A stretch of 49,057 nucleotides of DNA from Vulcanimicrobiota bacterium (GCA_013036095.1 JAAXCW010000012.1:1-49057); one strand, 5' to 3'. Positions 16,652 through 25,225 are shown, counted from the stretch's first letter. Translations and numbers: made by a program. Notes: a model not told the origin generated them from the sequence alone.

Positions 16652-17497
16652 TTAACGCAACCCTAAGCGAGTAAGATCGTCCTCGTCAAACTCAATATCG
16701 GCCGCCGCGACGTTCTCTGCTAAGTGCGCGAGCGATTGCGTGCCCGGGATGGGAAGCGTCGCTTTCGAGCGGTGCAGCAGCCAAGCCAATGCAATTTGAA
16801 ATACCGTCGCGTCGTGCTTGCCGGCGACCGCCTCCAGCTCGGCATTTCCCGCAACGTCTCCGGCGTTCAAAGGAAAGTACGGCAGAAACGCCAGGCCTTC
16901 GCGCTCGCAGTAATTGAGCACGTCGTCGTTCTCGCGGCGTTCCGCGTAATTGTACGGATTTTGAAGTGAAACGATCTGCGTCATCTCGCGCGCTTGCTGG
17001 AGCTGTTCGAGCGAGAAATTCGAGACGCCGATGAAACGGATCTTCCCCTCGTCGCGCAGCTCGACGAGCGCGCCGATCATATCCTCAAGCGGATACCTTT
17101 CATCGGGCGCATGCAGTTGATAGACGTCGATCCGGTCCAACTTTAAGCGCCGCAAGCTCGCGTCGCAGCACTTCTTCAACCGCTCGGGCCGCCCGTCGCG
17201 CACCCACTGTGACGGCCCGGGCCGCGTGAGCCCGCCTTTGGTCGCTATCACCAAGCCGTCGGGATACGGATAGAGCGCCTGCGCGATCTGCTCTTCATTA
17301 ACCTCGGGCCCGTACGCATCGGCCGTGTCGATGAAGTTGACGCCCAATTCGACCGCGCGGCGCAGCACGCGAATCGCATTCTCTCGGTCCTCCGGCCAGC
17401 CCCAGATTCCCGGTCCGCACAGCCTCATGCCGCCGAACCCCAACCGGTTGACCGTGAGCGCTCCGCCAATGGTAATCGTACCGGCTACCTCTATCAT
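16652..17497 (-). CDS. Aldo/keto reductase
   Basis: NADP-dependent oxidoreductase of the aldo/keto reductase family, TIM barrel, 281 residues from the ATG at 17497. The catalytic set is present: Asp and Tyr in FIDTADAYG, Lys in VIATKGG, His in VYQLHAP. The cofactor-binding tail shows PIPGTQSLAHLAENVAAADIEF. Closest in style to the yeast/bacterial YdbC-like group that acts on aldehydes. An upstream in-frame start at 17548 would add 17 residues with no homology, so the shorter form is preferred. It is divergent from the membrane sensor gene at 17567. Confidence 0.88.
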   Translation of the reverse strand: MIEVAGTITIGGALTVNRLGFGGMRLCGPGIWGWPEDRENAIRVLRRAVELGVNFIDTADAYGPEVNEEQIAQALYPYPDGLVIATKGGLTRPGPSQWVRDGRPERLKKCCDASLRRLKLDRIDVYQLHAPDERYPLEDMIGALVELRDEGKIRFIGVSNFSLEQLQQAREMTQIVSLQNPYNYAERRENDDVLNYCEREGLAFLPYFPLNAGDVAGNAELEAVAGKHDATVFQIALAWLLHRSKATLPIPGTQSLAHLAENVAAADIEFDEDDLTRLGLR

Positions 17498-17566
17498 TGC
17501 GAGCGATATACCCGCCCCAACGGAAATCACCCTCGTACTCGCAAACATAAAAAACCGGAGGAACTT

Positions 17567-19270
17567 ATGAAAACCTCGCGGCCGGCCGTTCGCGCCATTA
17601 TTGTGGCGGCGTTATCCCTATTCTTTTGCCTGTGTTCTCTCCCGGATCTCGTCCGAGTGGCGGGCCATCCTAACGGCGACATCGGCTTGGAAACCGACGG
17701 CAAGACTGTGCTCAGCGTCGAACCGGGATTTCCGGCGCAACGCGCCGGGATCCGGCCAGGCATGCGCATCGATCTTTCCGGATTGCCCGTGATCAAGCGC
17801 GCCGCAGTCGTCGGAGGATACGTAGCGGCTCCGGGCGAGGACCTCACGGTTAAAATCGATCGCGTGCCCGTCACGCTTCGCTCGGTGCCTGAAAAAACGG
17901 CGCCGGGCTACATCATCACCCGCGAGCTTGCATTTCTTGCGCCGCTGCTTATCGGCATATTCCTGGTTCTTCTGCGGCCTAGTCCGATCACGTGGGGATT
18001 TTTCTTGTTCTCGCTCGCGGCCGGCGGTATTCCGCCCACCTCCGTTTTCTATTCACGGATCGTAACGAATTGGAATTGGAATGTCGCCGTCGGAGACGTG
18101 CAATCATTGCTTGGCGCGACTCTACCCAAAATGGGATTAGTATTGTTCGCGTTCAGTCTTGCCGGCCGGCCGTTGAGTATCTGGGCGCGAGTCGCGATCG
18201 CCGCCACGGCAGTGCTAGGCGTCATGGAAACCTTGCCGACAGTACTCTATCCCGACCTAGCCGGAAGCGGCTGGCCCACGCTCAACGTCGCCGGCGATCT
18301 CTTCGCGGCCGCGCTCGCGCTCGGCGGATTGTTCTACGCGTATTCCCATGTCGCGATTCGTCTGCGTCAGCGGCTCCATTGGATTGCCGCCGGGTTTGTT
18401 TTTTGGATCGTCATCGATGTGACCGACAAACTCCTGTGGCCCGCGTACGAACCGTACTGGGTGCATACCGCGGTCGACGCCGCACAAGTGATCTTCCCGC
18501 TCACGGTCGCCTACGCGATCCTGCGCGAGCGCGTCGTAGATATCAACTTTGTCGTCAGCCGCACGGTCGCCTACGGATTGATGACGACGCTCATCGTCGC
18601 GATCTTCGCGCTCATCGATCTCTTTTTGTCGCGCACCATGGAATCGCGCTTCAGTCTTCCGGTCGACATCGTCGTCGCTCTCGTGCTCGGCTTCTTCTTT
18701 CACGGAACGCGCAAGCGGATCGATGCGGGCGTCGATCGCGTCATCTTTCGAAAACGCCACATTGCCGAGATGCGGCTCGAAAAAGTAGCAAAGGCTGTCG
18801 TGCATGTTGAGGAACCGGCGGCGATCGCCGCTTACCTGACGCGGCTCCCCATGGAAGTCCTCGATCTCACCGGCGCCGCGCTGTACCTGCGGCGCTCCGG
18901 CGGATTTTCACTCGAGCTCTGCACCGGTTGGAAAGAGGAGCCGGCCGCTGTAATGACCACTTCGGATCCGTTGGTTGCATTTATCAGCGCTGAACTTGGT
19001 TGCGTGCGCGTGAACGATGTCCCCGCGATACAGGGACCCGCCGATCGGCATGATGCCGCCGTTCTCGCAATCCCGTTGGTCTTTCGGAGAGAACTTGCCG
19101 GCTTCGTACTCTACGGCGCGCATGAGGACGGCGCCGACCTCGACGCCGACGAGCAGCGCGCGCTAGTGCCGCTCGTCAATAGTGCGGCTATGACCTACGA
19201 TCATCTCGAAGCGCAAGCGCTGCGCGAAGAAAACCGCACGCTGCGTACGCTACAGGTTGCGGTGTCTTAG
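17567..19270 (+). CDS. Membrane signalling protein: PDZ-like, multi-helix and GAF domains
   Basis: A 567-residue inner-membrane protein. After a signal anchor (about 8-28) comes a PDZ-like module (about 35-110; VEPGFPAQRAGIRPGMRI is the ligand-groove region), then about eight hydrophobic segments (about 120-390), then a cytoplasmic GAF-like domain (about 405-550) and a short coiled coil at the end (EAQALREENRTLRTLQ). GGAGG lies five bases before the ATG. No histidine-kinase, cyclase or phosphatase output domain follows, and the gene stands alone, so it may act through a partner or be a truncated sensor. The membrane-GAF order is common in large sensor kinases. Confidence 0.75.
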   Translation: MKTSRPAVRAIIVAALSLFFCLCSLPDLVRVAGHPNGDIGLETDGKTVLSVEPGFPAQRAGIRPGMRIDLSGLPVIKRAAVVGGYVAAPGEDLTVKIDRVPVTLRSVPEKTAPGYIITRELAFLAPLLIGIFLVLLRPSPITWGFFLFSLAAGGIPPTSVFYSRIVTNWNWNVAVGDVQSLLGATLPKMGLVLFAFSLAGRPLSIWARVAIAATAVLGVMETLPTVLYPDLAGSGWPTLNVAGDLFAAALALGGLFYAYSHVAIRLRQRLHWIAAGFVFWIVIDVTDKLLWPAYEPYWVHTAVDAAQVIFPLTVAYAILRERVVDINFVVSRTVAYGLMTTLIVAIFALIDLFLSRTMESRFSLPVDIVVALVLGFFFHGTRKRIDAGVDRVIFRKRHIAEMRLEKVAKAVVHVEEPAAIAAYLTRLPMEVLDLTGAALYLRRSGGFSLELCTGWKEEPAAVMTTSDPLVAFISAELGCVRVNDVPAIQGPADRHDAAVLAIPLVFRRELAGFVLYGAHEDGADLDADEQRALVPLVNSAAMTYDHLEAQALREENRTLRTLQVAVS

Positions 19271-19281
19271 CCTTCGAGACG

Positions 19282-19656
19282 TTACTTTGCGGCCAGCTCA
19301 CGCCTCTTCTTGCGCGGTCGGCCGCCGCTACGGCCATTTGCTTGGGACGCTCGTCGCTTGGCTATGGACGTCTTTGAGCCTCCCGCTTTGCCGAGCATTA
19401 CGCCAGGTCTTATCCCGAAGACGTTGGCAAGCAACCCCAGTACGTAGATATCGATGTCCAACTCGCGCTGGGATAGGGTGACCCCGGCGTTGTCCGGACG
19501 AAGCGCGCGCAACTGGCGCTCGCTAAGATTACGAAGCTCTTTGATGGCGCGGCGCGGAATCTGGACGACCCGATCACTCGCGAGAGTAAGCGTGATGACA
19601 TCCCGTTTGGGTGCATAGGAGACTCGTTTGAGCCCCGGTTCGAATTGTTTATCCAT
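19282..19656 (-). CDS. DUF2442-family protein, partner of DUF4160 (antitoxin-like)
   Basis: A 124-residue protein of the DUF2442 type: a small alpha/beta domain (about residues 5-75, ...RVSYAPKRDVITLTLASDRVVQIPRRAIKEL...) and a very basic tail (SGGRPRKKRRELAAK) that could bind DNA. ATG at 19656 overlaps the end of the DUF4160 gene by 8 bp. DUF4160-DUF2442 pairs are widespread and behave like toxin-antitoxin or related modules, but their biochemistry is unsettled. It ends 11 bp from the convergent sensor gene. Confidence 0.75.
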   Translation of the reverse strand: MDKQFEPGLKRVSYAPKRDVITLTLASDRVVQIPRRAIKELRNLSERQLRALRPDNAGVTLSQRELDIDIYVLGLLANVFGIRPGVMLGKAGGSKTSIAKRRASQANGRSGGRPRKKRRELAAK

Positions 19657-19888
19657 AAATACGCTTCCATTCTTGCCAACACGCCGGCAAATGTTCACGG
19701 ACGAGCTCCACCGCAGTCTGTGTCTCGGCGTCACGTGGTTTGCGCCCGCGATACGACGCGTACGCCACGATGGGCCGCAGCCAGATTTTCATGAGTGCTC
19801 CTCTGTGGAACACATGGACGTGTGGATTACCATGGTCCTGAGTAAAAACCCGAATGAAGTACCCGTTGACACCAACAACTGTTGGCAC
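19649..19888 (-). CDS. DUF4160-family protein (toxin-like partner of DUF2442)
   Basis: A 79-residue DUF4160 protein with the typical start MPTVVGVNGYFIRVFTQDHG and the family core NPHVHVFHRGALMKIW, which contains the conserved His pair. The GTG start at 19888 lies nine bases after a strong -10, leaving almost no leader. The promoter spacer is a perfect inverted repeat, as expected for an autoregulated toxin-antitoxin operon. Whether it is the toxic member is inferred from such pairs elsewhere. Confidence 0.75.
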   Translation of the reverse strand: MPTVVGVNGYFIRVFTQDHGNPHVHVFHRGALMKIWLRPIVAYASYRGRKPRDAETQTAVELVREHLPACWQEWKRIYG

Positions 19889-19897
19889 AGAGATCCC

Positions 19898-19926
19898 AGT
19901 ATAAACCTAATTGCTTAGGTTTTCAA
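19898..19926 (-). promoter_or_regulatory. Promoter of DUF4160/DUF2442 pair with operator in its spacer
   Basis: Minus strand: TTGAAA (19921-19926), 17 bp, TATACT (19898-19903). The spacer is almost exactly the perfect inverted repeat AACCTAA-N4-TTAGGTT (19904-19921), so a bound dimer would block polymerase. Confidence 0.75.
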
Positions 19927-20001
19927 GCCGGCGCATGACGTCCGAACAAGCAACCGCTCCAGGTTCGAGCCGAGCCTTCCGCCAAAAGCGCAAGACGTCC
20001 C

Positions 20002-21738
20002 ATGGAAGAGCAACAACAGGGAGGTCTACCCGAACTGCGCCACACGGCCGCGCATGTCTTGGCCTATGCCGTGCAGGATCTCTTTCCCGACGCCAAGCCC
20101 ACCATCGGCCCGGCGATCGAGAACGGTTTCTACTACGACTTCGATCGCCTTGAGCCGTTCACGCCCGAAGATCTCGAACGCATCGAAAAGCGCATGCACG
20201 AGATCGTTGCCGCAAATTATGAAATGACCGGCCGCGAAGTGAAGCGTGACGAAGCGCTCGCGCGCTTTAAGGGCAACCCCTACAAAGTCGAGTTAGCGCG
20301 CGACATTCCCGAAGGCGAACCGATCACGCTCTACACGATCGGCGAATTCACCGACCTCTGCCGCGGCGGCCACGTCGATCACACCGGCGATATCGGCGCG
20401 CTCAAATTGATGAGCGTCGCGGGTGCATATTGGCGCGGCGACGAGCACAATCCGATGCTGCAGCGCATCTATGGCACGGCTTGGAAAACACAAGCCGAAC
20501 TCGATGCGCATTTAAAACAGATCGAGGAAGCGCAGAAACGCGACCATCGCAAGCTCGGACAAGAGCTCGACCTCTTTTCCATTCACGAAGAAGCCGGCGG
20601 CGGACTCATTTTTTGGCATCCTAAAGGCGCGATCGTTCGCGGCATCGTCGAGAACTTTATTCGGGAAGGCTTATTGGAGCGCGGATACCTGCCGGTCATC
20701 ACGCCGCATATCGTTAACGAGCGCTTGTACGAAATCTCTGGCCATCTCGAAAACTTTGCCGAGAATATGTTCGGTCCACTGGAAGTCGAGGAGCAGCGCT
20801 TTCGTTTAAAGCCCATGAACTGCCCCGGCCACATCCTCATTTATAAGGATCGTCAGCATAGCTATCGCGAACTGCCGCTGCGCTACTCCGAATTCGGCAC
20901 GACCTATCGCTTCGAACGCAGCGGTGTGCTCCACGGCCTCACGCGCGTACGCGGATTCACAGTCGACGACGCGCACCTCTTCTGCACGCCCGAACAAGTG
21001 CAAGAGGAATTCGAGCGCACGCTGAGCGAGGCGATGCGTTTAATGAAGGCTTTCGGCTTTGAGCTCGAGTTCTATCTCTCGACGCGCGAAGCCAAATTGC
21101 AGACGGAGACGGATCCGATCGCCGAAAGCGCTATCCGCAAGGCGCTCGAAAGCCGCAACATTCCCTACACTATAGATGAAGGCGGCGGTGCCTTTTACGG
21201 TCCGAAACTCGATATCAACGTTCGCGACGCCATCGGCCGCAAGTGGCAGCTCGGTACGGTCCAAGTCGATTTCGTGTTACCGCAACGTTTCGAGCTAAAA
21301 TACCGCGGTTCCGACGGCCAGGATCACACCCCCGTCATGATCCACCGCGCGCTGGCCGGTTCGATGGAACGGTTCTTCGGCTTGCTCATCGAGCACTACG
21401 GCGGAAACTTCCCCGTCTGGCTCGCACCGGTTCAAGCCGTTATCACGCCGATCTCGGAGCACCAGCTGGAATACGCGCAGTCGGTTGCAACGCAGCTACG
21501 AGAACGCGGACTGCGCATCGAGGTCGACGAGTCCAACGAAAAGCTCGGCTACAAGATCCGCCACTGGAAAACGCAGAAGGTTCCATACATTTTAGTGGTC
21601 GGAAAGCAAGAGGCCGCCGACGGGACCGTGAACGTGAACGAACGCCAAATGGAAGAGAAACGCACGATCCCGGTCGCCGACTTTGCCAATGTGATCCTGA
21701 GCGCTAAGGACGGCCCGCTAGCGCGGGCTCCCGTTTAA
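20002..21738 (+). CDS. thrS: Threonyl-tRNA synthetase lacking the TGS domain
   Basis: Class II synthetase charging tRNA-Thr, 578 residues against about 642 in E. coli. The N-terminal TGS domain is absent: the protein opens directly with the editing domain (RHTAAHVLAYAV and LCRGGHVDHT, whose His and Cys form the editing site). The catalytic core has motif 2 (TTYRFERSGVLHGLTRVRGF), the zinc ligand Cys in MNCPGH, and motif 3 around IHRALAGSMERF; the anticodon-binding domain follows from about residue 470. The last 15 residues (NVILSAKDGPLARAPV) are a translated fragment resembling a type-A repeat. No T-box leader was seen. The ATG at 20002 lacks a clear ribosome site. Confidence 0.95.
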   Translation: MEEQQQGGLPELRHTAAHVLAYAVQDLFPDAKPTIGPAIENGFYYDFDRLEPFTPEDLERIEKRMHEIVAANYEMTGREVKRDEALARFKGNPYKVELARDIPEGEPITLYTIGEFTDLCRGGHVDHTGDIGALKLMSVAGAYWRGDEHNPMLQRIYGTAWKTQAELDAHLKQIEEAQKRDHRKLGQELDLFSIHEEAGGGLIFWHPKGAIVRGIVENFIREGLLERGYLPVITPHIVNERLYEISGHLENFAENMFGPLEVEEQRFRLKPMNCPGHILIYKDRQHSYRELPLRYSEFGTTYRFERSGVLHGLTRVRGFTVDDAHLFCTPEQVQEEFERTLSEAMRLMKAFGFELEFYLSTREAKLQTETDPIAESAIRKALESRNIPYTIDEGGGAFYGPKLDINVRDAIGRKWQLGTVQVDFVLPQRFELKYRGSDGQDHTPVMIHRALAGSMERFFGLLIEHYGGNFPVWLAPVQAVITPISEHQLEYAQSVATQLRERGLRIEVDESNEKLGYKIRHWKTQKVPYILVVGKQEAADGTVNVNERQMEEKRTIPVADFANVILSAKDGPLARAPV

Positions 21739-21862
21739 TGGGTTATCGCGCGATGGTGCGTGGTGAATAGGTGTCATGGTGAGCGGTGAATAGGTGTCAT
21801 GGTGAGCGGACGCCACTAGGCGCCCCGGTCGAACCAGGGCCGAGCTTGGCGAGGCCCGCGTT
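21689..21862. repeat. Repeat fragments at thrS end and type-B copies downstream
   Basis: Type-A-like fragment inside the thrS 3' end (21689-21735; GTGATCCTGAGC, then hairpin GCCCGCTAGCGCGGGC), followed by a B head (about 21769), a second B head (about 21796) and a full type-B body with GGTCGAACCAGG and the tail GCCGAGCTTGGCGAGGCCCGCG (to 21860). Confidence 0.8.
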
Positions 21863-22670
21863 AGTACTCGCATTGCTTGCAGCTTTGGCAGCGTGCTCCG
21901 GCAATTTCAGCTCGGGGCAGCAAGGTACTCCGCTCCCTCCGGGCGGCGCCGGCGGCACGACAACGACGAGCGCTACTGCGGCACCCGCCGCAAAGAACGG
22001 CTCCGCAACTCCGTCGCCCGGCCCCGCGACGTATCCCCTAGCCGACGCACCTAACGGCTTCGCATGTCCGGAAACGCAACCGGATTTCGCGTGCCAGATT
22101 CGGTTTAACGTACCCCCTCCGACTCCGACGCCGAAACCGGGCAAGAAAAAAACTCCGCCCCCGACTGCAAGCCCGTCACCGGCACCGGTACCATCCGCAA
22201 ATCCCAGCGCGACCCCGTCTCCGGCAAGCACCGCGCCTACTATCACGCTCGTCGCGGCAGCGCTTCCAAAAGAATCACCCGCCATGGTGCACGTTCCCAA
22301 AGACGCAGCAAAAGTTGTCGCGCTGATGACGGTGACAATCACGACCTCGGCGGACTTCCCGCTCGACGGTTTGGCGATCGCCTCATTCACGTTGCCGAAA
22401 GATCAAATCCCCGGCCGCGGCTTCGCCTTGCAACTCTTCCTGCAGCGCATGCAGGGCAAAACGAAAACGTACGCGCCGGTGCTTTCGCTCGACAAATCGT
22501 CGCTGCAAAAGAATATGTTGATCTTCGGTTTCACTCCGCCAAAAATAACCGTGCAGAAGAACAACACATACGTGCTCGTGCTTTACGCAACGGACATCGC
22601 ATCCGCGAGCGCCAATCCGAGCGCCGCCCCAGCGAATAGCGCGTCGCCATCCCCGACCATCTCCCCCTAG
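21846..22670 (+). CDS. Pro/Ser/Thr-rich exported lipoprotein, function unknown
   Basis: A lipoprotein of about 274 residues with lipobox L-A-A-C17 when started at the TTG at 21846. A GTG at 21786 would add 20 residues translated entirely from a type-B repeat (CHGERTPLGAPVEP), so the element supplies either the N-terminus or the upstream region. After the lipid anchor come long Pro/Thr/Ala/Ser linkers (PTPTPKPGKKKTPPPTASP), then a compact domain of about 110 residues with beta strands (VVALMTVTITTSADFPLDG...), then another Pro/Ser tail. No family was recognised. It is a surface-exposed or periplasmic protein by build. Confidence 0.65.
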   Translation: MARPALVLALLAALAACSGNFSSGQQGTPLPPGGAGGTTTTSATAAPAAKNGSATPSPGPATYPLADAPNGFACPETQPDFACQIRFNVPPPTPTPKPGKKKTPPPTASPSPAPVPSANPSATPSPASTAPTITLVAAALPKESPAMVHVPKDAAKVVALMTVTITTSADFPLDGLAIASFTLPKDQIPGRGFALQLFLQRMQGKTKTYAPVLSLDKSSLQKNMLIFGFTPPKITVQKNNTYVLVLYATDIASASANPSAAPANSASPSPTISP

Positions 22671-22676
22671 TGATCG

Positions 22677-22790
22677 TGTGTCATCCTGAGCGGGCGCAGT
22701 GACGGCTCGTAAATGGTGTCATGGTGAGCGGCGTTCGCGTTGCGAACGCCCAGTCGAACCACGGCCGAGCTTGTCGAGGCCCGCGGGCCG
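22677..22790. repeat. Truncated type A and full type B repeat before MFS gene
   Basis: A type-A head (22679-22691) is followed by a type-B element (22717 on) with hairpin GGCGTTCGCGTTGCGAACGCC, CAGTCGAACCACG and the tail GCCGAGCTTGTCGAGGCCCGCG. The tail's GAGG lies about 11 bases before the GTG of the next gene and may act as its ribosome site. Confidence 0.85.
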
Positions 22791-24044
22791 GTGACTAACG
22801 CGTTCCGCGAGCTGACAAAACAACAGAGGAAAACCTTTACGGCGAGCTTTCTCGGCTGGACGCTCGATGCGTTCGATTTTTTTCTCGTCATTGTGACCGT
22901 GCCGCACATCGCGCACGATTTCCGCGTCGCCGTGCCGATGGTGGCGTTTGGCGTGACCTTAACGCTGATGCTGCGTCCGCTCGGCGCGCTGATCTTCGGA
23001 TGGATCGCCGATCGCTTCGGCCGTCGAATCCCGTTGATGATCGATGTCGGCTTATACTCGACGCTCGAACTCGCTACCGCTTTCGCTCCGAATCTCACAG
23101 TTTTTCTTATCATCCGCGCGCTCTTCGGCATCGCGATGGGCGGCGAATGGGGAATAGGCGCCGCGCTCGCAATGGAATCGCTTCCTGCCCAGAAGCGCGG
23201 CCTCTTCTCCGGCATTCTGCAAGAAGGGTACGCGGTTGGTTACCTCCTGGCCGCGATCGTGCTGGCCGTGCTTTATGTGCACATCGGCTGGCGTGGAATG
23301 TTTGTCATCGGCGTGCTGCCGGCGCTACTTATATTTTACATTCGCGCGCATGTTCCCGAATCCCAAGCATGGCTCGCGCAGAAACAAAGCGCTGCGCTAC
23401 GAACCGCCGATCCACTTATAACCGCTCTAAAAGCGCGGTGGCCGCTCTTTCTCTACACGATTCTCTTGATGACCGCGCTCAACTTTATGTCGCACGGCAC
23501 GCAAGACTTATATCCGACCTTCCTTACACTCCAACATAAATTCAGCCCAGCATTGGTCGGAACGTTAACCGCCATCATGAACGTGGGCGCGATCGTCGGC
23601 GGCATCTTCTTCGGGCGGTTATCGCAGCGTTTTGGACGCCGCCCGATGATCATACTCTGCGCGATTCTCGGCGCGGCGCTCATTCCGCTGTGGGCGTTCA
23701 GTCAAACCATCGTGCTGCTCGCGACCGGCGGCTTCTTCATCCAGGTCATGGTGCAGGGCGCCTGGGGCGTTATCCCGGCGCACTTAAATGAAATATCACC
23801 GGCCACCGTACGCGGCACGTTCCCCGGTTTCACCTACCAAATGGGCAACCTCATCTCCGCCGGCGCGCTGCAAATGGAGACCGTATTTGCGGCAAACAAT
23901 TTTCCGCTGGCCTCAGGACATCCGGATTATGCGAAAGCGATGGCGGTCGTCGCCGCGATTATGTTTGCCGCGGTCGCGATCTTTACCGCAATTGGTTACT
24001 TCGTCACCCCCGAGCGCCGCCACGAAGAACTCGGAACCGAATGA
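22791..24044 (+). CDS. MFS transporter, organic-acid (SHS/AAHS-like) type
   Basis: A 12-helix major facilitator of about 417 residues. The first helix GWTLDAFDFFLVIVTVPHIA is typical of the sialate/monocarboxylate (SHS, Jen1-like) and aromatic-acid carriers; motif A is seen in IADRFGRRIP and again in GRLSQRFGRRPM, and FGIAMGGEWGIGAAL is characteristic of the same group. Import of a carboxylic acid with protons is likely; the substrate is unknown. The GTG at 22791 is preferred. An earlier in-frame ATG-equivalent at 22740 would add 17 residues read from a type-B repeat. It overlaps the DUF5063 gene by 4 bp. Confidence 0.88.
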   Translation: MTNAFRELTKQQRKTFTASFLGWTLDAFDFFLVIVTVPHIAHDFRVAVPMVAFGVTLTLMLRPLGALIFGWIADRFGRRIPLMIDVGLYSTLELATAFAPNLTVFLIIRALFGIAMGGEWGIGAALAMESLPAQKRGLFSGILQEGYAVGYLLAAIVLAVLYVHIGWRGMFVIGVLPALLIFYIRAHVPESQAWLAQKQSAALRTADPLITALKARWPLFLYTILLMTALNFMSHGTQDLYPTFLTLQHKFSPALVGTLTAIMNVGAIVGGIFFGRLSQRFGRRPMIILCAILGAALIPLWAFSQTIVLLATGGFFIQVMVQGAWGVIPAHLNEISPATVRGTFPGFTYQMGNLISAGALQMETVFAANNFPLASGHPDYAKAMAVVAAIMFAAVAIFTAIGYFVTPERRHEELGTE

Positions 24045-24559
24045 TCGACAGCAACGACCCCACCTGGCAAGCCTTTCTTGCGGCGGCGAAAGATTACATC
24101 GAGCTCCTGGACAAAAGCGGCGGTTCCAATCTCGCAGAAGTGTGCGCTGAGCTGCACCGCTCGCTTTTGGAACTCCAAATGGCGGCGCTCGATCTGCCCG
24201 AAGGTACGGGCGATAACGAGGACCCGGCCATGGTCACTGAAGCGAAACGCGCCGACCGCGCGAAACTCGCGCAGACGTTCGCCATGCGCTATGTCATGTC
24301 GGAGCAAGTGCTCGTCATTCCCACCGCGCTAGAGTCGGCAGAAGTCCGCGAGCTCTCCGGAGATCTTGCTGACATCTACGACGCCCTGCAAGACATCCTC
24401 GCGCTCAATGACGCGCGCTATTTTGACGATGCCGTCTGGCAAGCTCGCGGCGGGTACATTGAGGATTGGGGCTATCTAGTCGTTAGCGTGCAAGCCGCGC
24501 TCTGGAAATTCGTGGCCGAGGCGACCATCGACGCGGAAGAGCAAAACCTGCCATCCTGA
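24041..24559 (+). CDS. DUF5063 domain protein
   Basis: A 172-residue soluble, acidic, all-helical protein resembling DUF5063 (an N-terminal stretch WQAFLAAAKDYIELLD and a C-terminal ...DDAVWQARGGYIEDWGYLVVSVQAALW). The function of the family is unknown. The ATG overlaps the MFS stop (ATGA), so the two are co-translated. The stop codon TGA is provided by the head of a repeat (CATCCTGAG), so the natural C-terminus has been replaced or trimmed. Confidence 0.75.
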   Translation: MIDSNDPTWQAFLAAAKDYIELLDKSGGSNLAEVCAELHRSLLELQMAALDLPEGTGDNEDPAMVTEAKRADRAKLAQTFAMRYVMSEQVLVIPTALESAEVRELSGDLADIYDALQDILALNDARYFDDAVWQARGGYIEDWGYLVVSVQAALWKFVAEATIDAEEQNLPS

Positions 24560-24695
24560 GCATTTGTCATCCTAAGGTTGTCATCCTGAGCTTGTCATCC
24601 TGAGTAGCGTTCGCCCTGGGCGAACGCGTAGTCGAAGGACTGCCTTGTCATCCTGAGTAGCGTTCGCCCTTGGCGAACGCGTAGTCGAAGGACGC
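24551..24695. repeat. Array of stacked type-A repeat heads and two full type-A copies
   Basis: Three truncated heads (CATCCTGAG at about 24552, TGTCATCCTAAG at 24565, TGTCATCCTGAG at 24579) precede a full element (24593-24641, hairpin GCGTTCGCCCTGGGCGAACGC) and a second full element (24645-24694) that differs by one loop base. Confidence 0.9.
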
Positions 24696-24699
24696 GACG

Positions 24700-25128
24700 C
24701 TAGCTTTTCCCCGTGAACGTCTCCGCATCGTCCGCTTCAAGCATGTCGGCGAGATAGTAGATGTCTGGCCGCTTTTTGAGGATCGGATAGCGCTCCATGA
24801 ACGCGGCCTTATCGGTAACGTCGTCGATCGAACGCTTGGAAATGTACTGCGAAAACTCTTCGTACTTGCTCGTGTTGGCGTGTTCGCGCAGCCATTTCAC
24901 GACGTCGTCGTCGCTTTTCGCGTTAGCGACCGCCTCCCGCAGCTGATCTTCGGTTACGCCGATTTTCTCGAGCATGCGTTCACTGAAGCCGCTGATCCGG
25001 TAGACGCCCGGGTTGCCTCCCGGCAAAGTCGCGCGCAACTTGTCGATCGTGCGGGGCAACATCGTGAGCCCGTCCAACGCAAGCTTCGGACTCCGCGGCG
25101 GTGCTTTGCTTAGGTCTAATGGTTCCAT
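24700..25128 (-). CDS. DUF5069 domain protein
   Basis: A 142-residue cytoplasmic protein of the DUF5069 family, recognised from its start MEPLDLSKAPPRSPKLALDG and the LPRTIDKLRATLPGGN segment; the rest is helical (EDQLREAVANAKSDDDVVKWLREH). Family function is unknown. ATG at 25128 matches the usual family start; a GTG at 25137 is also in frame. It lies alone between two repeat clusters, and no ribosome site stands out. Confidence 0.78.
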   Translation of the reverse strand: MEPLDLSKAPPRSPKLALDGLTMLPRTIDKLRATLPGGNPGVYRISGFSERMLEKIGVTEDQLREAVANAKSDDDVVKWLREHANTSKYEEFSQYISKRSIDDVTDKAAFMERYPILKKRPDIYYLADMLEADDAETFTGKS

Positions 25129-25155
25129 GTCACGCACTTACGCCGCGCCGATATC

Positions 25156-25225
25156 CTTGTCATCCTGACCTTGTCATCCTGAGTAGCGTTCGCCCTTTGG
25201 CGAACGCGTCGTCGAAGGACGACGC
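25156..25225. repeat. Type-A repeat with an extra truncated head
   Basis: A truncated head TTGTCATCCTGA (25157-25168) is followed by a complete type-A element (25170-25222) with hairpin GCGTTCGCCCTTTGGCGAACGC and GTCGTCGAAGGACGAC. Confidence 0.88.

Noticed and set aside
19922..20001. T-box riboswitch before thrS
   Set aside because: No T-box sequence, specifier stem or terminator can be seen in the 80 bp before the ATG.
24551..24695. Possible CRISPR-like array
   Set aside because: The copies are palindromes of unequal length with little or no spacer between them, and no cas gene is present; they belong to the dispersed repeat family.
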